Origin: Chloroflexota bacterium
GTDB lineage: Bacteria; Chloroflexota; Anaerolineae; J102
Length of the DNA stretch: 64,000 bases
Direction: 5' to 3'
Assembly: GCA_029782215.1 (NCBI GenBank)
Contig: JAKOVD010000142.1
Location: 1-64,000 of the forward strand
Part shown: positions 56,573-64,000 of the stretch, piece by piece
Layout: every line of letters begins with the position of its first letter
Position numbering within the stretch: the first letter of the stretch is position 1
Translations under genes and position numbers: made by a program
Notes under the pieces: generated by a model
Databases searched by the model: none
Seen by the model: only the letters and a program-made list of their open reading frames with translations
What the model was told of the DNA's origin: nothing

Positions 56573-56622
56573 GACGATAACGGGGCCGCATTGCCGGCTG
56601 AGCACCAGACGGCGCCGGAAGA

Positions 56623-56658
56623 GTGTTGGGCGCCAGCCGTCTGGCTGGCGCCCAACAC
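56623..56658. terminator. 16-bp hairpin between convergent genes
   Basis: The arms GTGTTGGGCGCCAGCC (56623-56638) and GGCTGGCGCCCAACAC (56643-56658) have a 4-base loop GTCT. It lies between the convergent dehydratase (plus) and repeat protein (minus). Its core resembles the hairpin at 39861-39895. Confidence 0.7.
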
Positions 56659-56666
56659 GAGCGTGG

Positions 56667-57854
56667 TTAGTGCCGGCCTCCGCCACCAGAGCCGCCCGGT
56701 CCGCCATTGGACACACCTGGTCCACCGTTGGGGCCGCCGGGGCCGCCGCCGGGGCCGCCAGGACCATGATCAGACCCGCCGGGGCCCTCATGGATCAGCA
56801 CCAGGGTGGCCGTGAGCGAGCCGTCGGTCTGCAGGGCGCCGAAGGCGCGCAGTTCCTGGCCCACCGCCACATCGCTCAGGCTGGCGGCATCCTGTCCCTT
56901 GCGGAAGGTCGTGTTTGTCGTCGTCACAATCGTGGACGATGTGCCGCCTGGCGCCTGGATGGTGATGGTCTTGTCGTTGATGGCCGTCACTCGTCCGTGC
57001 AGCTCATCGCCCGCCGGCAGCAGGATGATGACCTCGGCGGTGACGCTGCCGTCCTGGTTTTGAGGACCGTGCACTTCCACCTGGCTGCCCACGACGATGT
57101 CGCTCAGACTGCCGCTGGCGCCGGTGTCCAGGATCTCCACCTTGGTGCTGCTGCTCGTCGTCACCGCCACCGACTTGCTGTCGGCCGTCAGGACTGTCAG
57201 GGTGTCCGTGCCAACCGCGGTCACCTTGCCGCTGACGCCGCCGGGACCGCCGGGGCCACCAGGACCATGATCAGACCCACCGGGGCCCTCATGGATCAGC
57301 ACCAGGGTGGCCGTGAGCGAGCCGTCGGTCTGCAGGGCGCCGAAGGCGCGCAGTTCCTGGCCCACCGCCACATCGCTCAGGCTGGCGGCATCCTGTCCCT
57401 TGCGGAAGGTCGTGCTTGTCGTTGTCACAATCGTGGACGATGTGCCGCCCGGCGCCTGGATGGTGATGGTCTTGTCGTTGATGGCCGTCACCCTGCCGTG
57501 CAGCTCATCGCCCGCCGGCAGCAGGATGATCACCTCGGCGGTGACGCTGCCGTCCTGGTTTTGAGGACCGTGCACTTCCACCTGGCTTCCCACGACGATG
57601 TCGCTCAGACTGCCGCTGGCGCCGGTGGCCAGGATCTCCACCTTGGTGCTGCTGCTGGTCTTCACCGTCACCGACTTGCCGTCGGCTGTCAGGACTGTGA
57701 GGGTGTTCGTGCCAACCGCGGTCACCTTGCCGCTGACGCCGCCGGGACCGCTGGGACGACCATGATCGCCAGGACCACCGGCGAATACCGCTGTCGTTGT
57801 GGCCAACAAGATCACGACCACAAGCAAAATCATCCACTTGGCTTGCTGTTTCAT
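56667..57854 (-). CDS. Secreted protein with duplicated DUF5666-like domains
   Basis: This 395-residue exported protein has signal MKQQAKWMILLVVVILLATTTAVFA. Two near-identical copies of a 167-residue unit follow; each unit holds two beta-rich modules (VSGKVTAVGTNTLTVLT... and DELHGRVTAINDKTITIQA...) of the DUF5666 type. Gly/Pro-rich linkers separate them, and a GPGG-rich tail ends the protein. The start is the ATG at 57852-57854 with AAGGAG upstream. The DNA repeat period is exactly 501 bases. Function unknown, probably extracellular or cell-wall binding. Confidence 0.88.
   Translation of the reverse strand: MKQQAKWMILLVVVILLATTTAVFAGGPGDHGRPSGPGGVSGKVTAVGTNTLTVLTADGKSVTVKTSSSTKVEILATGASGSLSDIVVGSQVEVHGPQNQDGSVTAEVIILLPAGDELHGRVTAINDKTITIQAPGGTSSTIVTTTSTTFRKGQDAASLSDVAVGQELRAFGALQTDGSLTATLVLIHEGPGGSDHGPGGPGGPGGVSGKVTAVGTDTLTVLTADSKSVAVTTSSSTKVEILDTGASGSLSDIVVGSQVEVHGPQNQDGSVTAEVIILLPAGDELHGRVTAINDKTITIQAPGGTSSTIVTTTNTTFRKGQDAASLSDVAVGQELRAFGALQTDGSLTATLVLIHEGPGGSDHGPGGPGGGPGGPNGGPGVSNGGPGGSGGGGRH
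56763..57764. repeat. 501-bp internal tandem duplication
   Basis: The same 501-base sequence occurs twice in tandem within the gene at 56667-57854. Anchors 501 bases apart (ACCATGATCAGACCC at 56763 and 57264) and the remaining sequence match with scattered differences, so the copies are not an exact assembly artefact. Confidence 0.8.
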
Positions 57855-58109
57855 GCGAGTTGTCTCCTTGAACGTAGTTTGATGTTGAGTTGAAAGGTGG
57901 CGCTGCGCTGGGGGTCCCTGCTCTCCGACCCGTTCGCCTCTGTGCAAACCCTTCGCAGGTCATAACGGAACAGGTTCTCGAATGTTACAGGCCGTGACTG
58001 AAGCACATGGCGCCCCCCCGGTTTCATCGGCGGGAGATGGTCCCGGTCGCCCGGGGAACTCCGCTCCGGGACGGCCAGGGCCATCTCCAACTGGAAGTCG
58101 TTTGTCGCT

Positions 58110-60140
58110 TCAGGCCGCCGGCTTGAGCTGGCCGCCGCCGTTCAGGCTGTAGGTCTGCCCTCCCAACGCCGGACAGGCGCTGGCATCATAGGTGACCGTG
58201 TGGCCGTCGCCGGTGATGTTGGCGATCGTCGTCCCCGTGATCCCGCCTTCGTCGCTCAGACAGGTCAGGTGCGAATCGGCTGTCACGTTCCACGTGCTCG
58301 TCGCATCCAGCGTCAGCGTCACGCTCTTGGCCGTGTTTGCTGCATTAATGGCGCCGCTCAGCGCCGAGCTGTTTTGCAGCGTCACCGCCAGCGTGCTGAT
58401 CTTGTCCGCCGTCAGGTTGCCGCTCAACGTTTGCCCGTCAGCCGTCAGGACCACGTTGCCGCCGTTGGCGCCGCTGTTGCCCCACCGGCTGTTCGCACTG
58501 GCGTCCACCAGAATCCCTGACCCGACCGTGAGCTTCACGCCCTTCAGCGTGATCACCCCCGTCGAGTTGGTCACGTAGAACAAGGGTCCCGTCGCCGCCG
58601 TGTTCGCCAGCGACCCGCCCGTCATGGTGAATACGCCCTGCGTCCCCTCAGCATCCCCCGACATGCTCTGGTAGATCATCACCCCCCACTTGTCCGCCAG
58701 AGTCGACGACAGGTCCGTGTCCACCAGCGTGACCGAGTTGGCCCCTTCGATGACCGCCGACTCGGCGCCCGTGGCCTTGATCGTGGCCCCGGTGACGCTG
58801 ATGTCCCCGGTCGAGTAAATGCCCGGCGAGTCCTGGCCGGTGGTGGTCACCACGCCGCCCGTGGCCGTGATCGTGCCTCCCCCCCGGTCCGTGGCAATGG
58901 CGCCCGAGTTCTTGCCCGCCGTCGTCATGTTGACGCTGGTCAGCGTCATCACGCCGCCGTTCGTCGCCATCACGCCGTGGCCGCCATCACCGGTCGCGTC
59001 GATCGTGACAGCGGACAGGTTGACGGTGGAACCAGCCTCGGTGGCAAAGGCGCCGTTGGCGCCCGTGCCCGTGGTGCTGATCGTGCTGCCGGAAAGGTTG
59101 ATCGTGCTCCCGCCCGACGCCAACACCGCCGCATTCAACCCATGAAAGCTGCTGTTGTCGTTCGAGGATGTGTTGCCGCTCGTCGTGATCGTCGCCCCGG
59201 ACAAGCTGAGCGTGCCGCCGCCCGTGACGTAGATGGCGGACTGGTCGGTTTCCGACGCCGTGAAATCGCCGCCGGTCTTGGTCTCGTTCCCACCGTCCTG
59301 GGTGTAGGCGGCCGCAACGCTTGCGGACGTCGTGGAGTCAGCGGCAGAAGGCGCACCCCCAGGCGCCGAGCCAGAGGCTGCGGCGCCGATTCCAGAGGTG
59401 CTGGCCTCAGCGGTGGAGCTGCCACCCAAGGCGCCGATCACCGCATCAAAGAACTCCGGCGGGATCATGAGGCCACCGCTGGGCGCCTGTCCGCCAGTTG
59501 GCGGTTGACCGCCAGTTGGCGGTTGACCATTGCCGGGCTGCTGCCAGTCTGAGGGCGGCTGGCCGCCGTTTGGCGCCTGACCGCCTTGAGGGCCGCCCAT
59601 CGTGATGCCCTGCGATTGCAGGATGGACATGGCAGAATCACGGGTGATCTTCATCGCCGCAATGGCCTGAAGCTGGGCAGGCGTCATGGCAGACTGGATC
59701 TGGCTGACCAGCGTGTCGATCTGGGCCTGTGTTTGGGCATCGACACTCGGTGGCTGGCTGGCAGCGCCATTCTGGCCTTGGCCCGGGTTACCCTGCCCTG
59801 GCCCCATGCTCATGGCGATGCTCTTGAGCTGAGACCAGAGAGGCTGGAGTGCGGCAGCCTGGGTCGACGAGATCGCCAGGTCGCCGGTGAGATTCAGGGT
59901 TCCCACCAAGAGCTGCTGCTCCACGGGGACGGCCTGGTCATAGGCCGTGTTCAGTTCCACACGGGTGGATGAGTCCTGAACGGTGGTCGCGGTGGGGACA
60001 GGAGATTGCTGGTTCGCCGCTTGGGCGGCAGACGCTGCCACGGCGGTGGCGCCAGACGTGACCGGCGCGGGCGCCTGGTCCGCGCAGGCTGACAGGGTGA
60101 GCATCAGGACAGCAAGAAGAGTAAGGATGAACCTTTTCAT
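58110..60140 (-). CDS. Beta-helix lipoprotein with Pro/Gly-rich linker
   Basis: This roughly 676-residue lipoprotein has signal MKRFILTLLAVLMLTLSAC (Cys19). A region of about residues 45-180 is helical (LQPLWSQLKSIAMSM, PAQLQAIAAMKITRDSAMSILQSQGI), resembling stress-sensor or Spy-like modules. The middle (about 180-230) has GGQPPTGGQPP repeats. The C-terminal half is a right-handed beta-helix of many short turns (SGATITTSG, LSAVTIDATGDGG, MTTAGKNSGAIATDRG) ending in a small domain with two Cys. The start ATG follows GGAGGCC. No enzymatic motif is certain. It may bind carbohydrate or mediate adhesion. Confidence 0.85.
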   Translation of the reverse strand: MKRFILTLLAVLMLTLSACADQAPAPVTSGATAVAASAAQAANQQSPVPTATTVQDSSTRVELNTAYDQAVPVEQQLLVGTLNLTGDLAISSTQAAALQPLWSQLKSIAMSMGPGQGNPGQGQNGAASQPPSVDAQTQAQIDTLVSQIQSAMTPAQLQAIAAMKITRDSAMSILQSQGITMGGPQGGQAPNGGQPPSDWQQPGNGQPPTGGQPPTGGQAPSGGLMIPPEFFDAVIGALGGSSTAEASTSGIGAAASGSAPGGAPSAADSTTSASVAAAYTQDGGNETKTGGDFTASETDQSAIYVTGGGTLSLSGATITTSGNTSSNDNSSFHGLNAAVLASGGSTINLSGSTISTTGTGANGAFATEAGSTVNLSAVTIDATGDGGHGVMATNGGVMTLTSVNMTTAGKNSGAIATDRGGGTITATGGVVTTTGQDSPGIYSTGDISVTGATIKATGAESAVIEGANSVTLVDTDLSSTLADKWGVMIYQSMSGDAEGTQGVFTMTGGSLANTAATGPLFYVTNSTGVITLKGVKLTVGSGILVDASANSRWGNSGANGGNVVLTADGQTLSGNLTADKISTLAVTLQNSSALSGAINAANTAKSVTLTLDATSTWNVTADSHLTCLSDEGGITGTTIANITGDGHTVTYDASACPALGGQTYSLNGGGQLKPAA
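59489..59526. repeat. 18-bp tandem repeat encoding GGQPPT
   Basis: Two copies of an 18-base unit CCGCCAGTTGGCGGTTGA lie inside the beta-helix gene and encode the Pro-Gly linker. Each copy is internally self-complementary (CCGCCAGTTGGCGG). Confidence 0.6.
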
Positions 60141-60336
60141 AGGGCCTCCGTGCATCAGGATGAATAAGTTGAAGCACCTCCACCCTACCAGCCCGATATT
60201 CAGAAACTGTGAAGCCGGTCTTTTGGATTTGTTTCAATTTTCACAAAACCCCTGCCGAAACACCAGCGGACGCACGCCCACGCCCCGCTATCTACCAACC
60301 CCAGTCGCCGTGAGGGGTCACCGCCCCGCCAACAAA

Positions 60337-60693
60337 TCAGCCGGCTCGCTCCCACGCGGCGGCCAACCACGAGCAGACCTCTTCATCGACGTCGTCTGCT
60401 GAGAAAAGCTCGAGGTGATGGGTGAAGTGACCGGGCGACGGTTCCACGATCTCCTTCCACCGCGGCGAAGGGTGGCGGCTGCCCAATGCGAGCGTCAGCA
60501 CCAGTGGCGCCACTTTGCCGCGCAGATACCGGCCGGGCGTCCACACCCAGGCGAAGGCCCTCTTGCGGCGGAAGCTGACCTGGCTCTTGGAGACGCGCAT
60601 GTCCGCCGGTCCGATGGCGTCGATAGCCGCGGCCACCACCTCAAAAAGCTGCCGTGAGAGGTCCTGCCCGGCAAAGAACTCGTCCAGTGTCAT
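60337..60693 (-). CDS. DUF5655-like small protein
   Basis: This 118-residue protein has no signal or membrane segment. Its pattern (MTLDEFFAGQDLSRQLFEVVAAAIDAIGP, VSKSQVSFRRKRAFAWVWTPGRYLRGKVAPLVLTLALG, FTHHLELFSADDVDEEVCSWLAAAWERAG) fits the DUF5655 family. I chose the ATG at 60691-60693, because the longer open frame upstream shadows the promoter region and the URO-D gene. Function unknown. Confidence 0.75.
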   Translation of the reverse strand: MTLDEFFAGQDLSRQLFEVVAAAIDAIGPADMRVSKSQVSFRRKRAFAWVWTPGRYLRGKVAPLVLTLALGSRHPSPRWKEIVEPSPGHFTHHLELFSADDVDEEVCSWLAAAWERAG

Positions 60694-60797
60694 GGGCTGA
60701 ACCCATCCTGCCCGGCGATCGTAGCAGACCGCAGCGACGACGAGCAAGGCCGCAGAGCACGAGGATCGAGGGTTCAGAGAGCCCGCCTTTGACCGAG

Positions 60798-60826
60798 TTG
60801 ACAACTTCCCGCCCCTATCGTACAAC
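60798..60826 (+). promoter_or_regulatory. Promoter of the URO-D/SDR plus-strand operon
   Basis: A consensus TTGACA (60798-60803), a 17-base spacer and TACAAC (60821-60826). The palindrome at 60826-60841 overlies the transcription start. Confidence 0.6.
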
Positions 60827-60841
60827 TTTGTAACTACAAAG
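60826..60841. promoter_or_regulatory. CTTTGTA-AC-TACAAAG palindromic operator
   Basis: A perfect 7-bp inverted repeat with a 2-base centre overlaps the start of transcription of the URO-D operon. The 13 bases GTAACTACAAAGC (60830-60842) also occur at 45682-45694 near the deoC promoter. The size and symmetry fit a GntR-type regulator. Confidence 0.6.
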
Positions 60842-60909
60842 CTAGCTTCGACGAAGGGTGGTGACGACAGCCGCCGCCCTTTATGGCCACACACACCCGG
60901 AGACCCACC

Positions 60910-62085
60910 ATGAAGACCGCCGAGCGCACCCGCATTGCCTTTACACGTTCCGGATTGCCGGACCGCGTGCCCATCCATTCCTGGCTGGGCCTGCCCTTCA
61001 TCCGCGAGAACCTCAAGCCCAAACACATGTCCATGCACGAAACCCTGCAGTGGTGGATCGACGATCCCATGGGCAGCCTGGTGAAGTGGCAGGAGAACCT
61101 GGGCATGGACCCCATGATCACCACCTACAGCCAGCACGTGGGTGGTCAGGAGGTCTGGCCGCGCATGCTGTTGCCGCGGCCGCTTGAAACCGACGACTGG
61201 AAGGAAACGATGACCATCCGCGCCCGGGGCGAGGGCTGGCGCGAGTTCGAACACCGCATCTGGACGCCGTCAGGCGAGCTGGACTATAACTACCGCGTGG
61301 AGGACGGCTACGGCACCGCCACGGACGAATATCCGCTGCGCGGCAACGAGCCGGAGAAGAAGCTGGAGGCCTTCCGCCACTTCCCTAGCGCCGAGCTCTA
61401 CGACATGACCATTCTCAAGGGCATGGTCGACAAGGTCGGCGACAACGCCTGGTGGCTGCACCATATCCCCGGCCCCTGGGACATGGCCACCCACGTCCGG
61501 GGGCTGGTGGACATCTCCATGGACCTCAAGAAGAGGCCGCAGTTTGTCCACGATCTGATGCGCTTCTGCACCGACTGGCTCAAGGTGTACTACAAGCGTC
61601 TGGGGGAGACCGGCATTCACTCCATCTCGATGAACGAAACCTGGGTGGGCGTGGGCCTCTCGCCCAAGGTTTACCAGGACTTCATCAAACCCTACGATGT
61701 GGAAGCCGTGGCGGCCGCGCACGAGGCCGGCTATCTCGTCAGCTTCCACAACTGCGGCCGCGGCAACCGCTTCCTGGAGGATATGGTCGATACGCATCCG
61801 GACGCCCTGGAGACCATCACCCCGCTCAAGACCTCGGGCGATTTCGATCTGGCCGATGTCAAGAAGCGCGTCGGCGATCGCGTCTGCCTGTTTGGCGGCT
61901 TCTACGAGCACGTGCTCAAAGAGAACGACGAAGCGCTGGTGCGGGCCGAGGTGCGGCGCTGCATCGATGCCGCAGCGGCAGGCGGCGGCTACATCCTGCG
62001 CTCGACAGGCCAGATCTTCCACGCCAACCCCGGCATGATCGAGGCCATGTGTGACGAGGCCCGGAAGTATGGCGTCTACAACTAG
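60910..62085 (+). CDS. URO-D-fold protein with canonical HxCG metal motif
   Basis: This 391-residue URO-D-superfamily protein starts at the ATG 60910, after GGAGACC; an earlier in-frame ATG (60883) is less likely. The metal region near residue 279 is SFHNCGRGNRFLEDM, the canonical HxCG. Other motifs are WWIDDPMGSLVKWQENLGMD and WLHHIPGPWDMATHVRG. It is distant from the other URO-D proteins of the window. Two SDR genes and an MBL gene follow, so the operon resembles the right part of the minus operon at 1-15860. Confidence 0.87.
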   Translation: MKTAERTRIAFTRSGLPDRVPIHSWLGLPFIRENLKPKHMSMHETLQWWIDDPMGSLVKWQENLGMDPMITTYSQHVGGQEVWPRMLLPRPLETDDWKETMTIRARGEGWREFEHRIWTPSGELDYNYRVEDGYGTATDEYPLRGNEPEKKLEAFRHFPSAELYDMTILKGMVDKVGDNAWWLHHIPGPWDMATHVRGLVDISMDLKKRPQFVHDLMRFCTDWLKVYYKRLGETGIHSISMNETWVGVGLSPKVYQDFIKPYDVEAVAAAHEAGYLVSFHNCGRGNRFLEDMVDTHPDALETITPLKTSGDFDLADVKKRVGDRVCLFGGFYEHVLKENDEALVRAEVRRCIDAAAAGGGYILRSTGQIFHANPGMIEAMCDEARKYGVYN

Positions 62086-62175
62086 CTCACACGCCGGTCT
62101 CCAGGCGCGCAGGTGCGTCCGGCGCACCGGCAGGCCTGGCGCCTTCAGCCTGGCTTCTGAAAGGAGGAGCCGACC

Positions 62176-62949
62176 GTGAAACTGAAAGGGAAGGTTGCGC
62201 TGATCACCGGCGCTGCGGGTGACCGCAGCATCGGTCGCGGTATCGCCCTGGCGCTGGCAGCGGAAGGCGCGAACGTCGTGGTCAATGACGTCGCTAAAGC
62301 CGACAAGCTGCGCGAGCGGGTTGCGGAAATGGAGTGGCTGGGTGTCGAGGCGATGCCGATCGTCGCCGACATCACCGACGAAAAGCAGGTGGACGACATG
62401 GTCGCCAAGGTCGTCGACCGCTTCGGCCATCTCGACATCGTCTGCCCGAACGCGGGCGTCGTCACCTGGGAGCCGTTCCTGGACATCACCCCGCGCAGCG
62501 TGGACTTCATGCTGGGCGTCAACCTCAAAGGCACCTTTGATGTCTGCCATGCCGGCGCGGCGCAGATGATCAAACAGGGCCACGGGGGGCGCATCATCAT
62601 CACCACATCGGTGCATGCGGAGATGCCCTTCGCCGACATGGCCATCTATGGCTCCACCAAACATGCGCTGAATGCGTTTGCCCGGGCTCTGGCAATCGAA
62701 TTGGCGCCGCACAACATCACCGTCAACCAGATCCAACCGGGTTGGGTGCGGTCAGCCATCAATGACCCATCGCCGGGGGTGGGCTCCATCCAGGGAATGC
62801 GCGAAACCCTGCAGATGATCCCGTTGGGACGGCCGGGCAAGGCCTATGAGCTGGGAAGGGCCGTGGTGCATTTCGCCAGCGATGACGCCAGCTATATCAC
62901 CGGCACCTATCTGCGGGTCGACGGCGGCCTGATCCTGAGCAAGTACTGA
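62176..62949 (+). CDS. SDR-family oxidoreductase
   Basis: This 257-residue classical SDR has cofactor motif ITGAAGDRSIGRG, a slightly expanded TGxxxGxG, then CPNAGVVTWEP, catalytic Ser in IIITTSVHAEMP, YGSTKHA (YxxxK) and TYLRVDGGLIL. All catalytic residues are present. The start is the GTG at 62176 with AAGGAGGAG upstream. It and the next SDR are likely co-transcribed with the URO-D gene. Confidence 0.93.
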   Translation: MKLKGKVALITGAAGDRSIGRGIALALAAEGANVVVNDVAKADKLRERVAEMEWLGVEAMPIVADITDEKQVDDMVAKVVDRFGHLDIVCPNAGVVTWEPFLDITPRSVDFMLGVNLKGTFDVCHAGAAQMIKQGHGGRIIITTSVHAEMPFADMAIYGSTKHALNAFARALAIELAPHNITVNQIQPGWVRSAINDPSPGVGSIQGMRETLQMIPLGRPGKAYELGRAVVHFASDDASYITGTYLRVDGGLILSKY

Positions 62950-62960
62950 GCGAGGCAACC

Positions 62961-63833
62961 ATGACACAAGAACAGGGATCAGCAAATCGCAGCCAGATCG
63001 CAGGCAAGAAGATACTTGTTGCGAACATCGGCAGCCGCCTGGGACAGAATCTCGCCCTCGAGTTGGCGGCTGCTGGCGCTGACATCGTGGGTGCCCACGC
63101 GGGCGCCCCTGACGAGCTGCCGGCAGACTTGTTGGGGCCCGGCCGGGTGATAGGCTACGACCCCGCCCAGCCTGCTGAGGCAGGCCGGCTCATCGCCGGG
63201 ATGGTGGACGTGCTGGGACGGATCGACGGCGCCGTCATCGTTCCCCACGAGCAGTCTGCGACGCTCTTCATGAACCAGCACGAGCGCGACTGGGACCGGG
63301 CGCTGAGTCTGAACGTGGCCGGTCTCTTCTACGTCGGCCAGGCGGCGGCGCGGCAGATGGTGGCGCAAGGCTCCGGCGGACGCATCCTCTTCATCACAGG
63401 CGTGGCCAGCGAGATGCCCTTCCACAAGGCGACAATGTTCGGCGCCACCCAGGCGGCCATCAACACCATTGCCCGCGTGGCCGCCATCGAGCTGGGCAAG
63501 CACGGCATCACCGTCAATGCCGTGGCGCCCAGTTGGATCGAGCTGGATGGGGGAGTCCTCCATTTTGCCGGTGCGGACTACCCGCAAGCCAGCGTTGAGG
63601 GGCGGGCGCATCTGGTGGCCGGCACACCGGTGAGCCGCATCGGCACAGTGCGGGACGTCGCCAACTTCTGCGCCTTTCTGCTTTCCGACGCCAGCGGCTA
63701 TATCAGCGGCGCCTACCTGCCCATCGACGGCGCCTACGCCATCACCAAAACGGCAGGCAACACGCCCTACCCGGATGACGAGCCGTGGCTGCCCTACGCT
63801 TCCGGCTATGACCCTGCCGAGCACGACACGTGA
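62961..63833 (+). CDS. Degenerate SDR-family protein
   Basis: This 290-residue SDR-fold protein has NIGSRLGQN where the glycine motif is expected, and FGATQAA where the catalytic YxxxK should be (Phe and Gln instead of Tyr and Lys). The NNAG is absent (VPHEQSATLF). The Ser in LFITGVASEMP may be shifted. It therefore probably does not catalyse normal dehydrogenation and may be a partner subunit of the SDR before it. The C-terminal tail is extended by about 30 residues. Confidence 0.85.
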   Translation: MTQEQGSANRSQIAGKKILVANIGSRLGQNLALELAAAGADIVGAHAGAPDELPADLLGPGRVIGYDPAQPAEAGRLIAGMVDVLGRIDGAVIVPHEQSATLFMNQHERDWDRALSLNVAGLFYVGQAAARQMVAQGSGGRILFITGVASEMPFHKATMFGATQAAINTIARVAAIELGKHGITVNAVAPSWIELDGGVLHFAGADYPQASVEGRAHLVAGTPVSRIGTVRDVANFCAFLLSDASGYISGAYLPIDGAYAITKTAGNTPYPDDEPWLPYASGYDPAEHDT

Positions 63834-63842
63834 GGTTAAGCC

Positions 63843-64000
63843 ATGTCCGAGCTTATGCCGGGCCTCCACCAGATTCCGCAGATACTGGGGCCCCGCTACC
63901 TGTACCAGTACCTGCTGGTGGGCAATTCCCACACACGAGGCGCGCGCAGCCTGATGATCGACACAGGCTGCGCCGGCGCCCCCGACGATGTCATCCTCCC
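63843..64000 (+). CDS. MBL-fold protein, 5' part only
   Basis: The open frame starting at the ATG 63843 runs off the window after about 52 codons. The protein begins MSELMPGLHQIPQILGPRYL and contains the segment SLMIDTGCAGAPDDV, the usual first Asp-bearing strand of metallo-beta-lactamase-fold hydrolases (LIDTG). The catalytic HxHxDH lies beyond the edge. It resembles the start of the MBL gene at 1824-2795 in position next to SDR genes. Confidence 0.7.
   Translation, partial: MSELMPGLHQIPQILGPRYLYQYLLVGNSHTRGARSLMIDTGCAGAPDDVIL

Noticed and set aside
56763-57764. Assembly duplication as explanation of the 501-bp repeat
   Set aside because: The copies differ at several positions and keep the reading frame, so a real internal duplication is more likely; long reads would settle it.
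60694-61254. Extended start of the DUF5655-like gene
   Set aside because: The extension overlaps the promoter, operator and URO-D gene on the other strand and carries no domain signal.

Overview
The window reads as a carbohydrate and sugar-acid catabolic region from a high-G+C member of the Chloroflexota (Anaerolineae/Caldilineae-like). This is inferred from three solute-binding lipoproteins whose lipobox is followed by Thr/Gln/Ala/Pro-rich linkers, from the dominance of pentose and sugar-acid genes, and from the many URO-D-fold proteins. No rRNA, tRNA, CRISPR array, transposase or phage gene was seen. Coding density is high, with frequent 4-bp stop/start overlaps.

Layout. (1) 1-15860, minus: one long operon transcribed leftward from a promoter/operator at 15916-15975. 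It encodes a ribose/xylose-type ABC importer (ATPase, permease, and a binding protein that is a fusion of two complete binding modules), three URO-D-fold methyltransferase-like proteins, a CobW-type metallochaperone, a CocE-like hydrolase, a U32-like TIM-barrel protein, an SDR, an MBL-fold hydrolase, a galactonate-dehydratase-like enolase-superfamily protein, and a B12-binding corrinoid protein cut by the window edge. (2) 15989-17862, minus: zinc alcohol/polyol dehydrogenase and FCD-type GntR regulator. (3) 18213-23207, plus with one inserted minus gene: SDR, FAH-family keto-deoxy-acid dehydratase, KDG-type kinase (minus), enolase-superfamily dehydratase, transglutaminase-like lipoprotein. (4) 23243-38169, minus: second ABC importer, URO-D protein, L-arabinose module (isomerase, ribulokinase, AraD-type epimerase/aldolase, HAD phosphatase), LacI regulator, KDPG aldolase, UTRA-type GntR, and two tandem URO-D proteins. 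(5) 38208-45597, minus: third ABC importer, Gfo/Idh/MocA oxidoreductase, RbsD/FucU mutarotase, ribokinase, DeoC-like aldolase. (6) 45921-56562, plus: GntR, URO-D, second corrinoid protein, creatininase-family amidohydrolase, FAH hydrolase, epimerase, small-molecule kinase-like protein, SAM methyltransferase, divergent enolase, YjhG-type aldonate dehydratase. (7) 56667-60693, minus: a duplicated-repeat secreted protein, a beta-helix lipoprotein, a DUF5655-like protein. (8) 60910-64000, plus: URO-D, two SDRs, and a truncated MBL-fold gene.

How it fits together. Sugars or sugar derivatives would be imported by three ABC systems, isomerised, oxidised or dehydrated, and split by KDPG/DeoC/AraD-type aldolases. 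The unusual element is eight URO-D-fold proteins and two cognate-type corrinoid proteins embedded in these sugar operons. Because corrinoid O-demethylases and MtaA-type methyltransferases share this fold, I propose, as inference only, corrinoid-dependent demethylation of O-methylated sugars or related compounds. No corrinoid reductive activase and no tetrahydrofolate methyltransferase is visible here. Sequence also supports a regulon: the promoter of operon 1 and the promoter of the LacI gene carry related operators in the same position relative to the -10 box.
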